This document shows positions 49,939 through 58,761 of a stretch of DNA of 64,000 bases, in pieces. How positions within the stretch are numbered: the first letter of the stretch is position 1; each line of letters begins with the position of its first letter. A program made the position numbers and the translations under genes. The stretch comes from Asaia bogorensis (GTDB lineage: Bacteria > Pseudomonadota > Alphaproteobacteria > Acetobacterales > Acetobacteraceae), in NCBI GenBank assembly GCA_943333505.2, contig CALQTN020000007.1, forward strand, positions 39,266 to 103,265, written 5' to 3'. The notes under the pieces were generated by a model. The model saw only the letters and a list, made by a program, of their open reading frames with translations. It was not told the origin of the DNA and ran no database searches.

Positions 49939-50898
49939 ATGCCCGTGCACGCTTTCATTTTCCCCGGCCAAGGCAGCCAGGCCCCCGGTATGGGCCGCGA
50001 CCTCGCCGCCACCTTCTCCTCCGCGCGTGAGGTGTTCGAGGCGGTGGACGACACCCTGAAGCAAAAGCTGTCGAAGCTGATGTTCGAAGGCCCGGCCGAG
50101 GAACTGACCCTCACTGAAAACGCCCAACCGGCGCTGATGGCGCATTCGCTCGCAGTGCTGCGGGTGCTGGAGCGCGAGGGCAAGTTTCAGCTCGCCGACC
50201 GTGCCGTGGTGGTCGCCGGACATTCGCTCGGCGAATATTCCGCGCTTGCCGCCGCCGGCAGCTTCACCGTGCCAGGGGCCGCAAGCCTGCTGCGCCTGCG
50301 TGGCCAGTCGATGCAGAAAGCCGTGGCGCCGGGCGAAGGATCGATGGCAGCCCTGCTTGGCGCCGAGATGGACGCCGCTATCGCGATTTGCGCGGAAGCC
50401 GAACTCGCCCCCGACGGTACCCGCCAGGTTATCCAGCCCGCCAACGATAATGGTGGCGGCCAGGTGGTGATTTCCGGCCATACCGCGGCCATCGATCGGG
50501 CGATTGAAATTGCCAAAACCCGCGGCATTCGCCGCGCCATGAAGCTGCCGGTTTCGGCGCCGTTTCATTGCGCGCTGATGGCGCCCGCCGCCGACGCCAT
50601 GGCCGCAGCCCTCGCCGCCGCCCCGCCCGCCATCCCGGTTGTGCCGCTGATCGCCAATGTTTCGGCCGCCAAGGTCACCGATCCCGCTGAAATCACCCGC
50701 ATGCTGGTTGAACAGGTCACCGCGACTGTCCGCTGGCGCGAGAGCATCGCGGCGATGGCGGCAATCGGTGTCGACAGCTTTATCGAGCTTGGGTCGGGCA
50801 AGGTGCTCGCCGGCCTGGTCAAGCGCATCATGCCCGATGCCGCCGCCCAGTCGGCCGGCAATCCGGCGGAAATTGAGGCCCTGCTGAAATCGCTGTGA
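49939..50898 (+). CDS. fabD: Malonyl-CoA-[acyl-carrier-protein] transacylase
   Basis: Enzyme of 319 residues that loads malonyl onto ACP for fatty-acid synthesis. GQGSQ (residues 10-14), nucleophile S96 in GHSLGEY and the catalytic His in APFHCALM are visible. The frame opens earlier, but the ATG at 49939 starts MPVHAFIFPGQGSQ, the family N-terminus. First gene of the fabD-fabG-acpP-fabF series on one strand. Confidence 0.95.
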   Translation: MPVHAFIFPGQGSQAPGMGRDLAATFSSAREVFEAVDDTLKQKLSKLMFEGPAEELTLTENAQPALMAHSLAVLRVLEREGKFQLADRAVVVAGHSLGEYSALAAAGSFTVPGAASLLRLRGQSMQKAVAPGEGSMAALLGAEMDAAIAICAEAELAPDGTRQVIQPANDNGGGQVVISGHTAAIDRAIEIAKTRGIRRAMKLPVSAPFHCALMAPAADAMAAALAAAPPAIPVVPLIANVSAAKVTDPAEITRMLVEQVTATVRWRESIAAMAAIGVDSFIELGSGKVLAGLVKRIMPDAAAQSAGNPAEIEALLKSL

Positions 50899-50909
50899 AG
50901 GCACAGGAC

Positions 50910-51644
50910 ATGTTTCGTCTCGATGGTAAAATCGCCCTGGTGACCGGGGCATCTGGCGGCATCGGGGCGGCGATTGCCCGCGCGCTGCATGCCCAGGGCG
51001 CGATCGTCGCGCTATCCGGCACGCGGGTGGACGCGCTGCAAAGCCTCGCCGACGAATTGGGGGAGCGGGCGCATATCTGCCCTGCCGATCTGAAGGATCA
51101 CGCGGCGCCGGATGCGCTGATCGCCGCCGTCGAAGCGATCGGACCGCTCTCGATCCTGGTCAACAACGCCGGCTTCACCCGCGACATGCTGGCCTTGCGC
51201 ATGAAGGACGAGGATTGGCAGGCGGTTATCGATGTTGATCTGACCGCGCCGTTCCGCCTGTCACGCGCCGCCATCAAGGTGATGTTGCGCCGCCGTGCCG
51301 GCCGGATCATTGGAATTTCGTCGATCGTTGGCGCCACCGGCAACCCCGGCCAGGCCAATTACGTCGCCGCCAAAGCCGGAATGGTGGGCATGATCAAAGC
51401 CTTGGCCCAGGAAGTTGCCTCCCGTGGGGTCACCGTCAACGCGGTATCGCCCGGCTTCATCGACACGCCCATGACCCATGCCTTGAACGACGCCCAGCGC
51501 AGCAAACTGCTCGACGCGATCCCACTTGGCCGCATGGGCAGCCCAGCCGATGTCGCGGCGGCGGTGGTCTATCTGGCGAGTGAGGAAGCCGGTTGGGTGA
51601 CCGGCGCGACGCTCCATGTCAACGGCGGGATGGCAATGTTATAG
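50910..51644 (+). CDS. fabG: 3-oxoacyl-[acyl-carrier-protein] reductase
   Basis: Short-chain dehydrogenase of 244 residues that reduces 3-oxoacyl-ACP with NADPH. The cofactor site is VTGASGGIGAAIA (residues 11-23), and catalytic S138, Y151 and K155 (YVAAK) are present. The usual tetrad Asn (N in xxVNL) is Asp 110 here (VIDVDLTAPF). ATG at 50910 is used; GTG at 50895 overlapping the fabD stop is an alternative start adding five residues. It sits directly after fabD. Confidence 0.93.
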   Translation: MFRLDGKIALVTGASGGIGAAIARALHAQGAIVALSGTRVDALQSLADELGERAHICPADLKDHAAPDALIAAVEAIGPLSILVNNAGFTRDMLALRMKDEDWQAVIDVDLTAPFRLSRAAIKVMLRRRAGRIIGISSIVGATGNPGQANYVAAKAGMVGMIKALAQEVASRGVTVNAVSPGFIDTPMTHALNDAQRSKLLDAIPLGRMGSPADVAAAVVYLASEEAGWVTGATLHVNGGMAML

Positions 51645-51788
51645 CCTTGGTTGGCGAACGCGATGATATCGTGATACACGCCAGCGCCCGTCCTGATCGG
51701 CGGGAATATGAGACGACTCGGCAGCCTGCGACTAGGGTGCCGCCCGGAAACGAACAATTAATGCCGGTAGGCAGGAGCAGTTAGACCG

Positions 51789-52028
51789 ATGACCGATATC
51801 GCCGCACAGGTGAAGAAGATTGTAATCGAACACCTCGGCGTCGAGGAATCGAAGGTGACTGATACCGCCTCGTTCATCGATGATCTGGGTGCAGACAGCC
51901 TCGACACGGTCGAGTTGGTGATGGCGTTCGAGGAAGCGTTCGGGGTGGAAATCCCAGAAGACGCAGCCGAGAAGATCGCGACCGTCAACGACGCGATCGC
52001 TTATATTTCGGCACAAAAAGCGGCTTGA
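51789..52028 (+). CDS. acpP: Acyl carrier protein
   Basis: Small acidic carrier of 79 residues. The phosphopantetheine attachment serine is S37 in [15 protein letters not shown]. The length and sequence are standard. It lies 145 bp after fabG and 72 bp before fabF, so it may have its own promoter. A GC hairpin follows directly after the stop. Confidence 0.97.
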   Translation: MTDIAAQVKKIVIEHLGVEESKVTDTASFIDDLGADSLDTVELVMAFEEAFGVEIPEDAAEKIATVNDAIAYISAQKAA

Positions 52029-52036
52029 TCCAAAGC

Positions 52037-52062
52037 GCCCGCCGCCGATTATGGGGGCGGGC
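52037..52062 (+). terminator. Hairpin after acpP (partial terminator or attenuator)
   Basis: Stem GCCCGCC / GGCGGGC with a 12-nt loop, then TCTGGGTTTGGTTT. The T-tract is broken. It may lower, rather than stop, transcription into fabF, a common arrangement where ACP must be made in excess. Confidence 0.5.
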
Positions 52063-52100
52063 TCTGGGTTTGGTTTAACCGCAAGGCGAAGGATGGCGGC

Positions 52101-53363
52101 ATGCGGCGGGTGGTTGTAACGGGCATGGGCATTGCCTGCCCGCTTGGCTTGGGTGTTGAAAACGTCTGGAAGCGCCTGATTGCTGGCGAATCCGGAATTT
52201 CTGTCATTGAGTCCTTCGACGTGAGTGATCTGCCGGCCAAGATTGCCGGCCACATTCCCCGTGGCGTGAAGGCCGAAGGCAAGCTCGACCTGACCGAGTG
52301 GATTCCCTTCAAAGACCAGAAGAAGATGGACCCGTTCATCCAATTCGCATTGGTCGCCGCAATCGAGGCGGTCGAGGATTCCGGCTGGATGCCCGACGGC
52401 GAGGAAGATCGCTGCGCAACCGGCGTGATGATCGGCTCCGGCATTGGCGGGCTTGAGGCGATCTATGATGCCGCCAAGCTGATCCATGAAGGCCGCGGCA
52501 AGCGTCTTTCACCGTTCTTTATTCCGTCGGCGCTGATCAATCTCGCGTCCGGACATGTCTCGATCAAATACGGCTTTAAAGGCCCCAACCATTCCGTCGT
52601 GACCGCCTGCGCCACTGGCGTGCATGCGATCGGCGATGCGGCCCGGCTGATCATGTTCGGCGATGCCGATGTGATGGTGGCGGGTGGTGCCGAATCGGCG
52701 GTGAATTTCCTCGGCATTGCCGGGTTCTGTGCCGCACGCGCGCTGTCGACCGGCTTTAACGACAATCCCACCGCCGGATCCCGCCCGTGGGACAAGGATC
52801 GCGATGGCTTCGTGATGGGCGAAGGCGCCGGGGTGGTCGTGCTCGAAGAATACGAACACGCCAAAGCCCGTGGCGCCAAGATTTATGGCGAGGTTGCCGG
52901 CTACGGCATGTCGGGCGATGCTTTCCACATCACCGCCCCTGCGGAAGGCCATGAAGGCGCTTTCCGTGCCATGAAGGCCGCTTTGCGCAACAGTAAAACG
53001 ACTGTCGACCAGATCCAGTACGTCAACGCGCATGGCACTTCCACCCCGCTAGGCGACGATCTCGAACTCGAAGCGGTGGAACGCCTGTTTGGCGACCACG
53101 GCAAGAACATCGCCATGTCATCGACCAAGTCGTCCACCGGGCATCTGCTGGGTGCTGCCGGCGCGATTGAGGCGATATTCTCGATCCTCGCGGTCCGCGA
53201 TAATATTGCCCCACCAACCCTGAACCTGCATTCACCAAGCCGCGAATCGGTGATCGACCGGGTGGCCAACACGGCCCAGGAACGCCGGATTGACGTCGCG
53301 CTGTCCAACAGCTTCGGCTTCGGCGGCACCAACGCCAGCATTATCTTCAAGAAGATCGACTGA
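52101..53363 (+). CDS. fabF: 3-oxoacyl-[acyl-carrier-protein] synthase II
   Basis: Condensing enzyme of 420 residues that extends acyl chains with malonyl-ACP. The catalytic triad is C170 (VTACATGVHAIGDA), H311 (NAHGTSTPLGD) and H348 (KSSTGHLLGAAG). Length and all family motifs fit KAS II. It is third in the acp-fab series and is followed by mltG with 7 bp between stop and start. Confidence 0.96.
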   Translation: MRRVVVTGMGIACPLGLGVENVWKRLIAGESGISVIESFDVSDLPAKIAGHIPRGVKAEGKLDLTEWIPFKDQKKMDPFIQFALVAAIEAVEDSGWMPDGEEDRCATGVMIGSGIGGLEAIYDAAKLIHEGRGKRLSPFFIPSALINLASGHVSIKYGFKGPNHSVVTACATGVHAIGDAARLIMFGDADVMVAGGAESAVNFLGIAGFCAARALSTGFNDNPTAGSRPWDKDRDGFVMGEGAGVVVLEEYEHAKARGAKIYGEVAGYGMSGDAFHITAPAEGHEGAFRAMKAALRNSKTTVDQIQYVNAHGTSTPLGDDLELEAVERLFGDHGKNIAMSSTKSSTGHLLGAAGAIEAIFSILAVRDNIAPPTLNLHSPSRESVIDRVANTAQERRIDVALSNSFGFGGTNASIIFKKID

Positions 53364-53370
53364 TACATCC

Positions 53371-54333
53371 ATGCGGCGTTGGGTGTTGCTGGCGGCCGTG
53401 CTCTGCGTGGCTGCCGGTATCGGTGCAACTTTGGCGTGGCGACGGCTTGATGTGCCTGGCCCACTGCCCGCCGACCGCGCCATTGTCGTCCCGGCCGGTA
53501 CAACCGCCCAGCTTGCGACGGCACTGACCGATGCCGAGCTTGTTGCGCGCCCGCTCGAATTCCGCCTTGCCGCCTGGGTCACCCGCAATGACGCGGCCCT
53601 GCGGCCCGGGGAATTTGCCTTCCCTGCCCATGCCAGCCTGCGGCAAATCCTGACCATCCTGCGCACCGCCCGCAGGGTGCAGCACCGCATCACCATCCCC
53701 GAGGGCCTCACCGCCGCCCAGATCGCCCGGCTGCTGGATCGGACCGACATTCTCGACGGTGATCTGCTGTTGCCTGCCGAAGGCGCAGTGCTGCCACAAA
53801 CCTACGCCTTCGAACGTGGCACATTGCGGACCGTCCTGCTTGAACGGATGATCGCTGCCATGGACAAGCAACGTGACGAAATCTGGGCCGGCCGCGCCCA
53901 GGGCCTGCCGTTGGCCGATCCGGCCGAAATGGTCACCCTGGCCAGCCTGGTTGAGCGCGAAACCGCCCGTCCGGAAGAACGCGCCCACGTCGCCGCAGTG
54001 TTCTTCAACCGCCTCCGCCTCGGTATGCGGCTGCAATCAGATCCGACCGTGGCCTATGTCGCGAGCTTCGGGCTCGGCAGCCTCGACCACCCCATCACCC
54101 GCGCCGAGCTCGACCACATCAACCTCTACAATACCTACCGCATCGCCGGGCTGCCCCCCGGTCCGATCGCCAGCCCCGGCCTTGCCTCACTGCGGGCGGT
54201 CGCCCAGCCGATTGCGTCGGACGATCTCTATTTCGTTGCCGACCGCGCCGGCGGACATAGCTTTGCCCGCACCCTTGAGGATCATAATCGTAACGTGGCG
54301 CGGTTGCGGGCGCAGGCGCCGGCACGCAAGTGA
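53371..54333 (+). CDS. mltG: Endolytic murein transglycosylase MltG (YceG)
   Basis: Inner-membrane lytic transglycosylase of 320 residues that cuts nascent glycan strands and ends their growth. One N-terminal helix (VLLAAVLCVAAGIGATLAW) anchors it; the LysM-like part is followed by the YceG catalytic domain with the proposed catalytic Glu E195 in LASLVERETA and the NTYRIAGLPPGPIASPG signature. It starts seven bases after the fabF stop, so it is co-transcribed with the fab cluster, as is frequent in bacteria. Confidence 0.93.
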   Translation: MRRWVLLAAVLCVAAGIGATLAWRRLDVPGPLPADRAIVVPAGTTAQLATALTDAELVARPLEFRLAAWVTRNDAALRPGEFAFPAHASLRQILTILRTARRVQHRITIPEGLTAAQIARLLDRTDILDGDLLLPAEGAVLPQTYAFERGTLRTVLLERMIAAMDKQRDEIWAGRAQGLPLADPAEMVTLASLVERETARPEERAHVAAVFFNRLRLGMRLQSDPTVAYVASFGLGSLDHPITRAELDHINLYNTYRIAGLPPGPIASPGLASLRAVAQPIASDDLYFVADRAGGHSFARTLEDHNRNVARLRAQAPARK

Positions 54334-54354
54334 CGCGGCGCGCTCTGGTATATC

Positions 54355-54458
54355 TGGAGCGTGATGACCGTAGGTGGAATCGCACGAAGGTCTGGCCACG
54401 CGACCAAACAAAGAAATAGAGCGTTATGACCGCGCCTATCAGCGGTCATAGCGCTCTA
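54355..54458 (+). repeat. Palindromic repeat family A, copy 6
   Basis: A 104-bp copy between convergent mltG and prpE. On the minus strand its outer TAG is the prpE stop codon (54456-54458). The hairpin arms read AGAGCGTTATGACCGC / GCGGTCATAGCGCTCT, with a G-T wobble in an otherwise paired stem. Confidence 0.92.
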
Positions 54459-56342
54459 TCCCCGCAGGACCGCCCCGATTTCGTCCAGGATGAGCGGATC
54501 GTCGATGGTCGGCGGCACTGCAACGGTCTCCCCATCGGCAATTCGCCGGATGGTGGCGCGTAGGATTTTGCCAGATCGGGTTTTCGGCAGGCGCAACACC
54601 ACGCGGGCATCGCGGAACGACGCCACCGGCCCGATACGGTCACGCACCAGCGCCACCAGTTCGCGGCAGATATCGGCATGCGGTGTGGTGATGCCGGCCT
54701 TGAGCACCACCAGTCCGAGCGGGGTCTGGCCTTTCAGTGCATCGGCCGCACCAATCACCGCGCATTCGGCAACGGCGGGATGCGCGGCGAGCACTTCCTC
54801 CATCGCCCCGGTGGACAGCCGATGCCCGGCGACATTGATGATATCGTCGGTGCGGCCCATGACCGACACATCGCCATCGGCATCGATCATGCCAGCATCG
54901 CCAGTGCGATAATAGCCTGCGAAATCAGCCATATAGGCTGTATGGTAGCCATCCGCATTATGCCACAAGGTTGGTGCCGCACCGGGCGGCATTGGCATCC
55001 GGATCACCAGATTCCCGGTGGCACCGACCGGGACTGGATGGCCTTCATCGTCAATCACCTCAACCGCATAGCCCGGCGCGGGCCTGCCGCCAGACCCCGG
55101 CTTGGACGGAAACAAGCCAAGACCACGGAAGCCCGCGGTGATCGGCCAACCGGTTTCGGTCTGCCACCAATGATCGACGATCGGCAGCTTGAGGATCTCG
55201 GCGGCCCAGATCGCGGTCGGCGGATCGCAGCGTTCGCCCGCGAGGTACAACGCCTGCAACGCGGAGATATCGTATTTCGCCAGATGTGCGGCATCCGGGT
55301 CCTGCTGGCGAATGGCGCGGAAGGCGGTGGGCGCGGTGAACAGGACTTTCACCTGGTGCTCGGCGCAGACCCGCCAGAACGCACCGGGATCGGGGGTGCC
55401 AACCGGCTTACCCTCGTACATCACCGATGTGCAGCCGGCGAGCAGCGGGGCGTAGACGATGTAGGAGTGGCCCACCACCCAGCCGACATCAGACGCGGTC
55501 CAGAACACATCGCCGGCCTTCAGTCCGTAAATCATCTCCATGGAGTTCATCAGCGCCACCGCGTGGCCGCCGCAATCGCGGACGATGCCCTTGGGCTTGC
55601 CGGTCGAACCGGAGGTGTAAAGGATATAAAGCGGGTCGGTGGCCAACACTGAAACCGGATCGGCGGGCGCGGCAGCCGCTTCGATCAACAGAAAATCATG
55701 GTCGCGGCCCGCGACGAGTTCCACCCCATGCGCCGGGCGTTGCAGCACCACGCAGCTTTCGGGCTTGTGCGTCGACATCGCGATCGCGCCGTTGAGCAGC
55801 GGCAGATAGGGCACCACCCGGCCGGGTTCCAGGCCGCAGGACGCGGTGATGATGACTTTCGGGGTGGCGTCTTCAATCCGCTTGGCGACCTCGTTGGACG
55901 CAAACCCGCCAAACACCACTGAATGGATCGCGCCTAGGCGGGCGCAGGCCAGCATGGCAATGGCCGCTTCCGGCACCATCGGCATGTAGATCACCACGCA
56001 ATCGCCTTTCGCGACGCCCAGGGTGCGCAGGGCGCCGGCGAACTTGGCGACCCGGTCGCGCAATTGCCGATAGGTGAATTTCACCACCCGGCCTTCCATC
56101 GCGCTGTCCCAGATCAGCGCAGTCTGTTCGGCGCGACCGGAATTCACATGCCGGTCCAGCGCATTATGGCAGGTGTTGAGCATCCCGCCGGCGAACCACT
56201 GGCCGAAATTGCCGAGCGTCGGGTCAAACACGTGGTCCCACTTACGGTCCCAGTCGATCAGCTTTGCCGCATCAGCCCAGTAGGCTTCTTGGTCGTGCTG
56301 CCAGCCAGCATAGACTTCGGGATAGCGGGATGATGCGGTCAT
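54456..56342 (-). CDS. prpE: Propionate-CoA ligase
   Basis: AMP-forming acyl-CoA ligase of 628 residues that activates propionate to propionyl-CoA. Motifs are LYTSGSTGKPKGIVRDCGGH (phosphate-binding loop), HWWQTETGWPI, YYRTGDAG and the C-terminal LPKTRSGKILR with the catalytic lysine (also acetylation-regulated). The WWQTETGWPI block and lack of a long N-terminus fit PrpE rather than Acs. Together with prpC and prpD it gives the activation and first two steps of the methylcitrate cycle, although they are 18 kb away. It follows the MHS transporter gene. Confidence 0.9.
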   Translation of the reverse strand: MTASSRYPEVYAGWQHDQEAYWADAAKLIDWDRKWDHVFDPTLGNFGQWFAGGMLNTCHNALDRHVNSGRAEQTALIWDSAMEGRVVKFTYRQLRDRVAKFAGALRTLGVAKGDCVVIYMPMVPEAAIAMLACARLGAIHSVVFGGFASNEVAKRIEDATPKVIITASCGLEPGRVVPYLPLLNGAIAMSTHKPESCVVLQRPAHGVELVAGRDHDFLLIEAAAAPADPVSVLATDPLYILYTSGSTGKPKGIVRDCGGHAVALMNSMEMIYGLKAGDVFWTASDVGWVVGHSYIVYAPLLAGCTSVMYEGKPVGTPDPGAFWRVCAEHQVKVLFTAPTAFRAIRQQDPDAAHLAKYDISALQALYLAGERCDPPTAIWAAEILKLPIVDHWWQTETGWPITAGFRGLGLFPSKPGSGGRPAPGYAVEVIDDEGHPVPVGATGNLVIRMPMPPGAAPTLWHNADGYHTAYMADFAGYYRTGDAGMIDADGDVSVMGRTDDIINVAGHRLSTGAMEEVLAAHPAVAECAVIGAADALKGQTPLGLVVLKAGITTPHADICRELVALVRDRIGPVASFRDARVVLRLPKTRSGKILRATIRRIADGETVAVPPTIDDPLILDEIGAVLRG

Positions 56343-56368
56343 ATGTTTGCTCCCAGGCGGTGTACGCG

Positions 56369-56394
56369 AAAACGCCGGGAGTTTCCTCCCGGCG
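56369..56394 (-). terminator. Intrinsic terminator between MHS transporter and prpE
   Basis: Perfect 9-bp stem CGCCGGGAG / CTCCCGGCG with a four-base loop, then TTTTC on the minus strand (56369-56372 read as AAAA on plus). It can limit read-through from the transporter gene to prpE. Confidence 0.85.
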
Positions 56395-56421
56395 TCGTCA
56401 TCAGTCCAGTATCGAAGGATA

Positions 56422-58098
56422 TCAGTCGTCGGCGAAAATGTCGCGATCCTTGGTTTCCGGCATGAAGATCAGGCCGATAACGAAGGTGCCGCTGGCAATC
56501 ACGATCGGATACCACAGGCCGGAATAGATGTTTCCGGTGGCGGCAACGATGGCGAAGATGGTCGGCGGCAGGAAGCCACCGAACCAGCCATTGCCGATGT
56601 GGTAGGGCAGCGACATGCCGGTGTAGCGGATGCGGGTCGGGAACAATTCGACCAGCAGCGCCGCGATCGGGCCGTAAACCATGGTGACGTAAAGCACCAT
56701 GATGGTCAGGATCAGGAGTACCATAGGCATGTTGGTCTTGGCCGGATCGGCGGCAGCCGGGTAGCCGGCGGCGCGAATGCCGGCGGTGGCGGCGGCGGTA
56801 AAGGCCGCACCCTTGGCGGCTGCCTCGGTCCCGGCTTTCACCCGATCGAACGACTCGATCACTTTGTCGCCGATCTTGATCGTGGCAACTGTGCCGGCCG
56901 GGGCGGCGACGTTGGTGTAGTTCACCGCGTTCACTGCAAGGAACGATTTCGCCACGTCGCAGGACGAGGTGAAGCTCGATGTGCCCGTTGGGTTAAACTG
57001 GAACGAGCATTCGGCATCGTTGGCAATCACCGTGACCGGCGAATTGCGCTGCGCGGCATCAAGTGCAGGGTTAACCGCCACTGTCAGCGCCTGGAACAGC
57101 GGGAAGTAGGTCAGCGCCGCGAGCAGGCAGCCGGCGAGGATAATCGGCTTGCGGCCGATCTTGTCGGACAGCCAGCCCCAGAAGATAAAGAACGGGGTGC
57201 CGATCAGCAGCGATCCGGCAATGGCGAGGTTCGCCGTTACCGGGTCCATCTTCACCGTCTGGGTCAGGAAGAACAGCGCGTAGAACTGCCCGGTGTACCA
57301 GACGACAGCCTGGCCGGCAGTGCCGCCGAGCAGCGCCAGGATGGCGACCTTGAGGTTGGACCAGCGGCCAAATGCCTCGCTCAACGGCGCAGTCGAATGC
57401 GTGCCTTCATCCTTCATTTTCTGGAAGGCGGGCGATTCAGCCAATTGCAGACGGATCCAGATCGACACAGCGAGCAGCAGGATCGACACCAGGAACGGGA
57501 TGCGCCAGCCCCACAGTTCGAAGTCAGCGGGCGACAGCACAACGCGCAGCAGCAGGATGACCAGCAGGGACGCGAACAGGCCCACCGTCGCGGTGGTCTG
57601 AATCCACGAAGTATAGAACCCACGACGGCCATGCGGTGCGTGTTCAGCAACATAAGTTGCCGCACCGCCATACTCGCCACCCAGTGCCAGCCCTTGCAGC
57701 AATCGGCAAATGATAAAGGCAATCGGGGCCGCGATACCGATCGTCGCATAGCCCGGCAGCAGGCCGACGACGAAGGTTGCAACGCCCATGATCGTCATGG
57801 TGACCAGGAAGGTATATTTGCGTCCGACCAGATCGCCGAGGCGTCCAAAGAATAATGCGCCGAACGGACGGACCGCAAAGCCTGCCGCAAAGCCCAGCAG
57901 CGTAAAGATGAAGCCCGCGGTCGGGTTTACGCCCGAGAAGAAGTTGGCGGCGATATTGGCCGCGAGTGATCCGGCGAGGTAAAAATCATACCATTCGAAC
58001 ACTGTCCCAAGCGAAGAAGCGATAATAACTTTTCGCTCGGCAGGTGTCATCGGCGGAACGACGGTATCGGATGGTGGCAGATATTCTTTGGCAGCCAT
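56422..58098 (-). CDS. MFS transporter of the metabolite:H+ symporter (MHS) family
   Basis: Transporter of 558 residues with 12 predicted membrane helices. The signature of the first loop is RPFGALFFGRLGDLVGRK and the later one is LSDKIGRKPIIL. Between helices 8 and 9 a ~100-residue periplasmic insert (after YFPLFQALTVAV) carries two Cys (AECSF and SSCDV) that may pair. The family moves organic acids, betaines or carboxylates with protons. Its position beside prpE suggests propionate or another short-chain acid as substrate, an inference. Start ATG 58098 has a weak ribosome site. Confidence 0.87.
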   Translation of the reverse strand: MAAKEYLPPSDTVVPPMTPAERKVIIASSLGTVFEWYDFYLAGSLAANIAANFFSGVNPTAGFIFTLLGFAAGFAVRPFGALFFGRLGDLVGRKYTFLVTMTIMGVATFVVGLLPGYATIGIAAPIAFIICRLLQGLALGGEYGGAATYVAEHAPHGRRGFYTSWIQTTATVGLFASLLVILLLRVVLSPADFELWGWRIPFLVSILLLAVSIWIRLQLAESPAFQKMKDEGTHSTAPLSEAFGRWSNLKVAILALLGGTAGQAVVWYTGQFYALFFLTQTVKMDPVTANLAIAGSLLIGTPFFIFWGWLSDKIGRKPIILAGCLLAALTYFPLFQALTVAVNPALDAAQRNSPVTVIANDAECSFQFNPTGTSSFTSSCDVAKSFLAVNAVNYTNVAAPAGTVATIKIGDKVIESFDRVKAGTEAAAKGAAFTAAATAGIRAAGYPAAADPAKTNMPMVLLILTIMVLYVTMVYGPIAALLVELFPTRIRYTGMSLPYHIGNGWFGGFLPPTIFAIVAATGNIYSGLWYPIVIASGTFVIGLIFMPETKDRDIFADD

Positions 58099-58375
58099 GT
58101 TTTTGGTTCCCTCGAACGGTTCTGATGAAATCGTAAGTAAGTCCCCCCAGCGCCTAAATTTGAACTATCCCAATCGATTTGGGAATGGCTAAAATCGCGG
58201 TAATGTGATGATGACGGGCCGCTCGATTAAAATTTTGGCGAAATTTTTCGCGGCACCTGTCCATTTTGTCATTTCATTTCACAATCCCGCCGCATCTGCG
58301 CCCTATCGCTGACATGCGCGACCGGCATCTTTCCGTTGTCAGGCGATGATGCCTGCCGCTGAGGAGCTTCCCCCC

Positions 58376-58639
58376 ATGACCCGCGTCGCCACAGTTGCTT
58401 TCGCTCTGATGACCGCCATTGCCCTTCCGGCGTTCGCGCAGGGCGTTACGGTTACCCCCACGGCGCCTGTTGCGGCGGCCAAGCCGGGCATCGATGCAGC
58501 CATGCCCGGCAAGCCCGCCGCGACCACTGCCGCCATGCCCGCCGGCAAAGCCGCGCCGGTTGCAGCCAAACCAGCCGACCCGACCAAGAAGCCGATCGCG
58601 GCTGCTGGCACCGCGGCACCGCTGACCAAAACCCCCTGA
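58376..58639 (+). CDS. Small secreted Ala/Pro/Lys-rich protein
   Basis: Protein of 87 residues. It has a signal peptide (VATVAFALMTAIALPAFAQ), then a low-complexity Ala/Pro/Lys/Thr tail (AAMPAGKAAPVAAKPADPTKKP). There is no known domain. ATG at 58376 directly opens the signal peptide. It is monocistronic, followed by a GC-rich hairpin. The 276 bp upstream contain no recognised gene and presumably its promoter. Function unknown; such small exported proteins may be cell-envelope components. Confidence 0.65.
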   Translation: MTRVATVAFALMTAIALPAFAQGVTVTPTAPVAAAKPGIDAAMPGKPAATTAAMPAGKAAPVAAKPADPTKKPIAAAGTAAPLTKTP

Positions 58640-58654
58640 TCGTCTGACGTATGG

Positions 58655-58680
58655 GGGGCCGGGACGGAGACCCCGGCCCC
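58655..58680 (+). terminator. GC-rich hairpin after the small secreted protein gene
   Basis: Stem GGGGCCGGG / CCCGGCCCC with an 8-nt loop. No T-tract follows, so it is only a possible terminator. Confidence 0.45.
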
Positions 58681-58761
58681 TCCCATGCGTCGCGCTCAAT
58701 TGCTTCGATAACGTCGCCTACCTATATGCTGCGCTGCGACAAATTTTGAGGCAGCAGCAAC

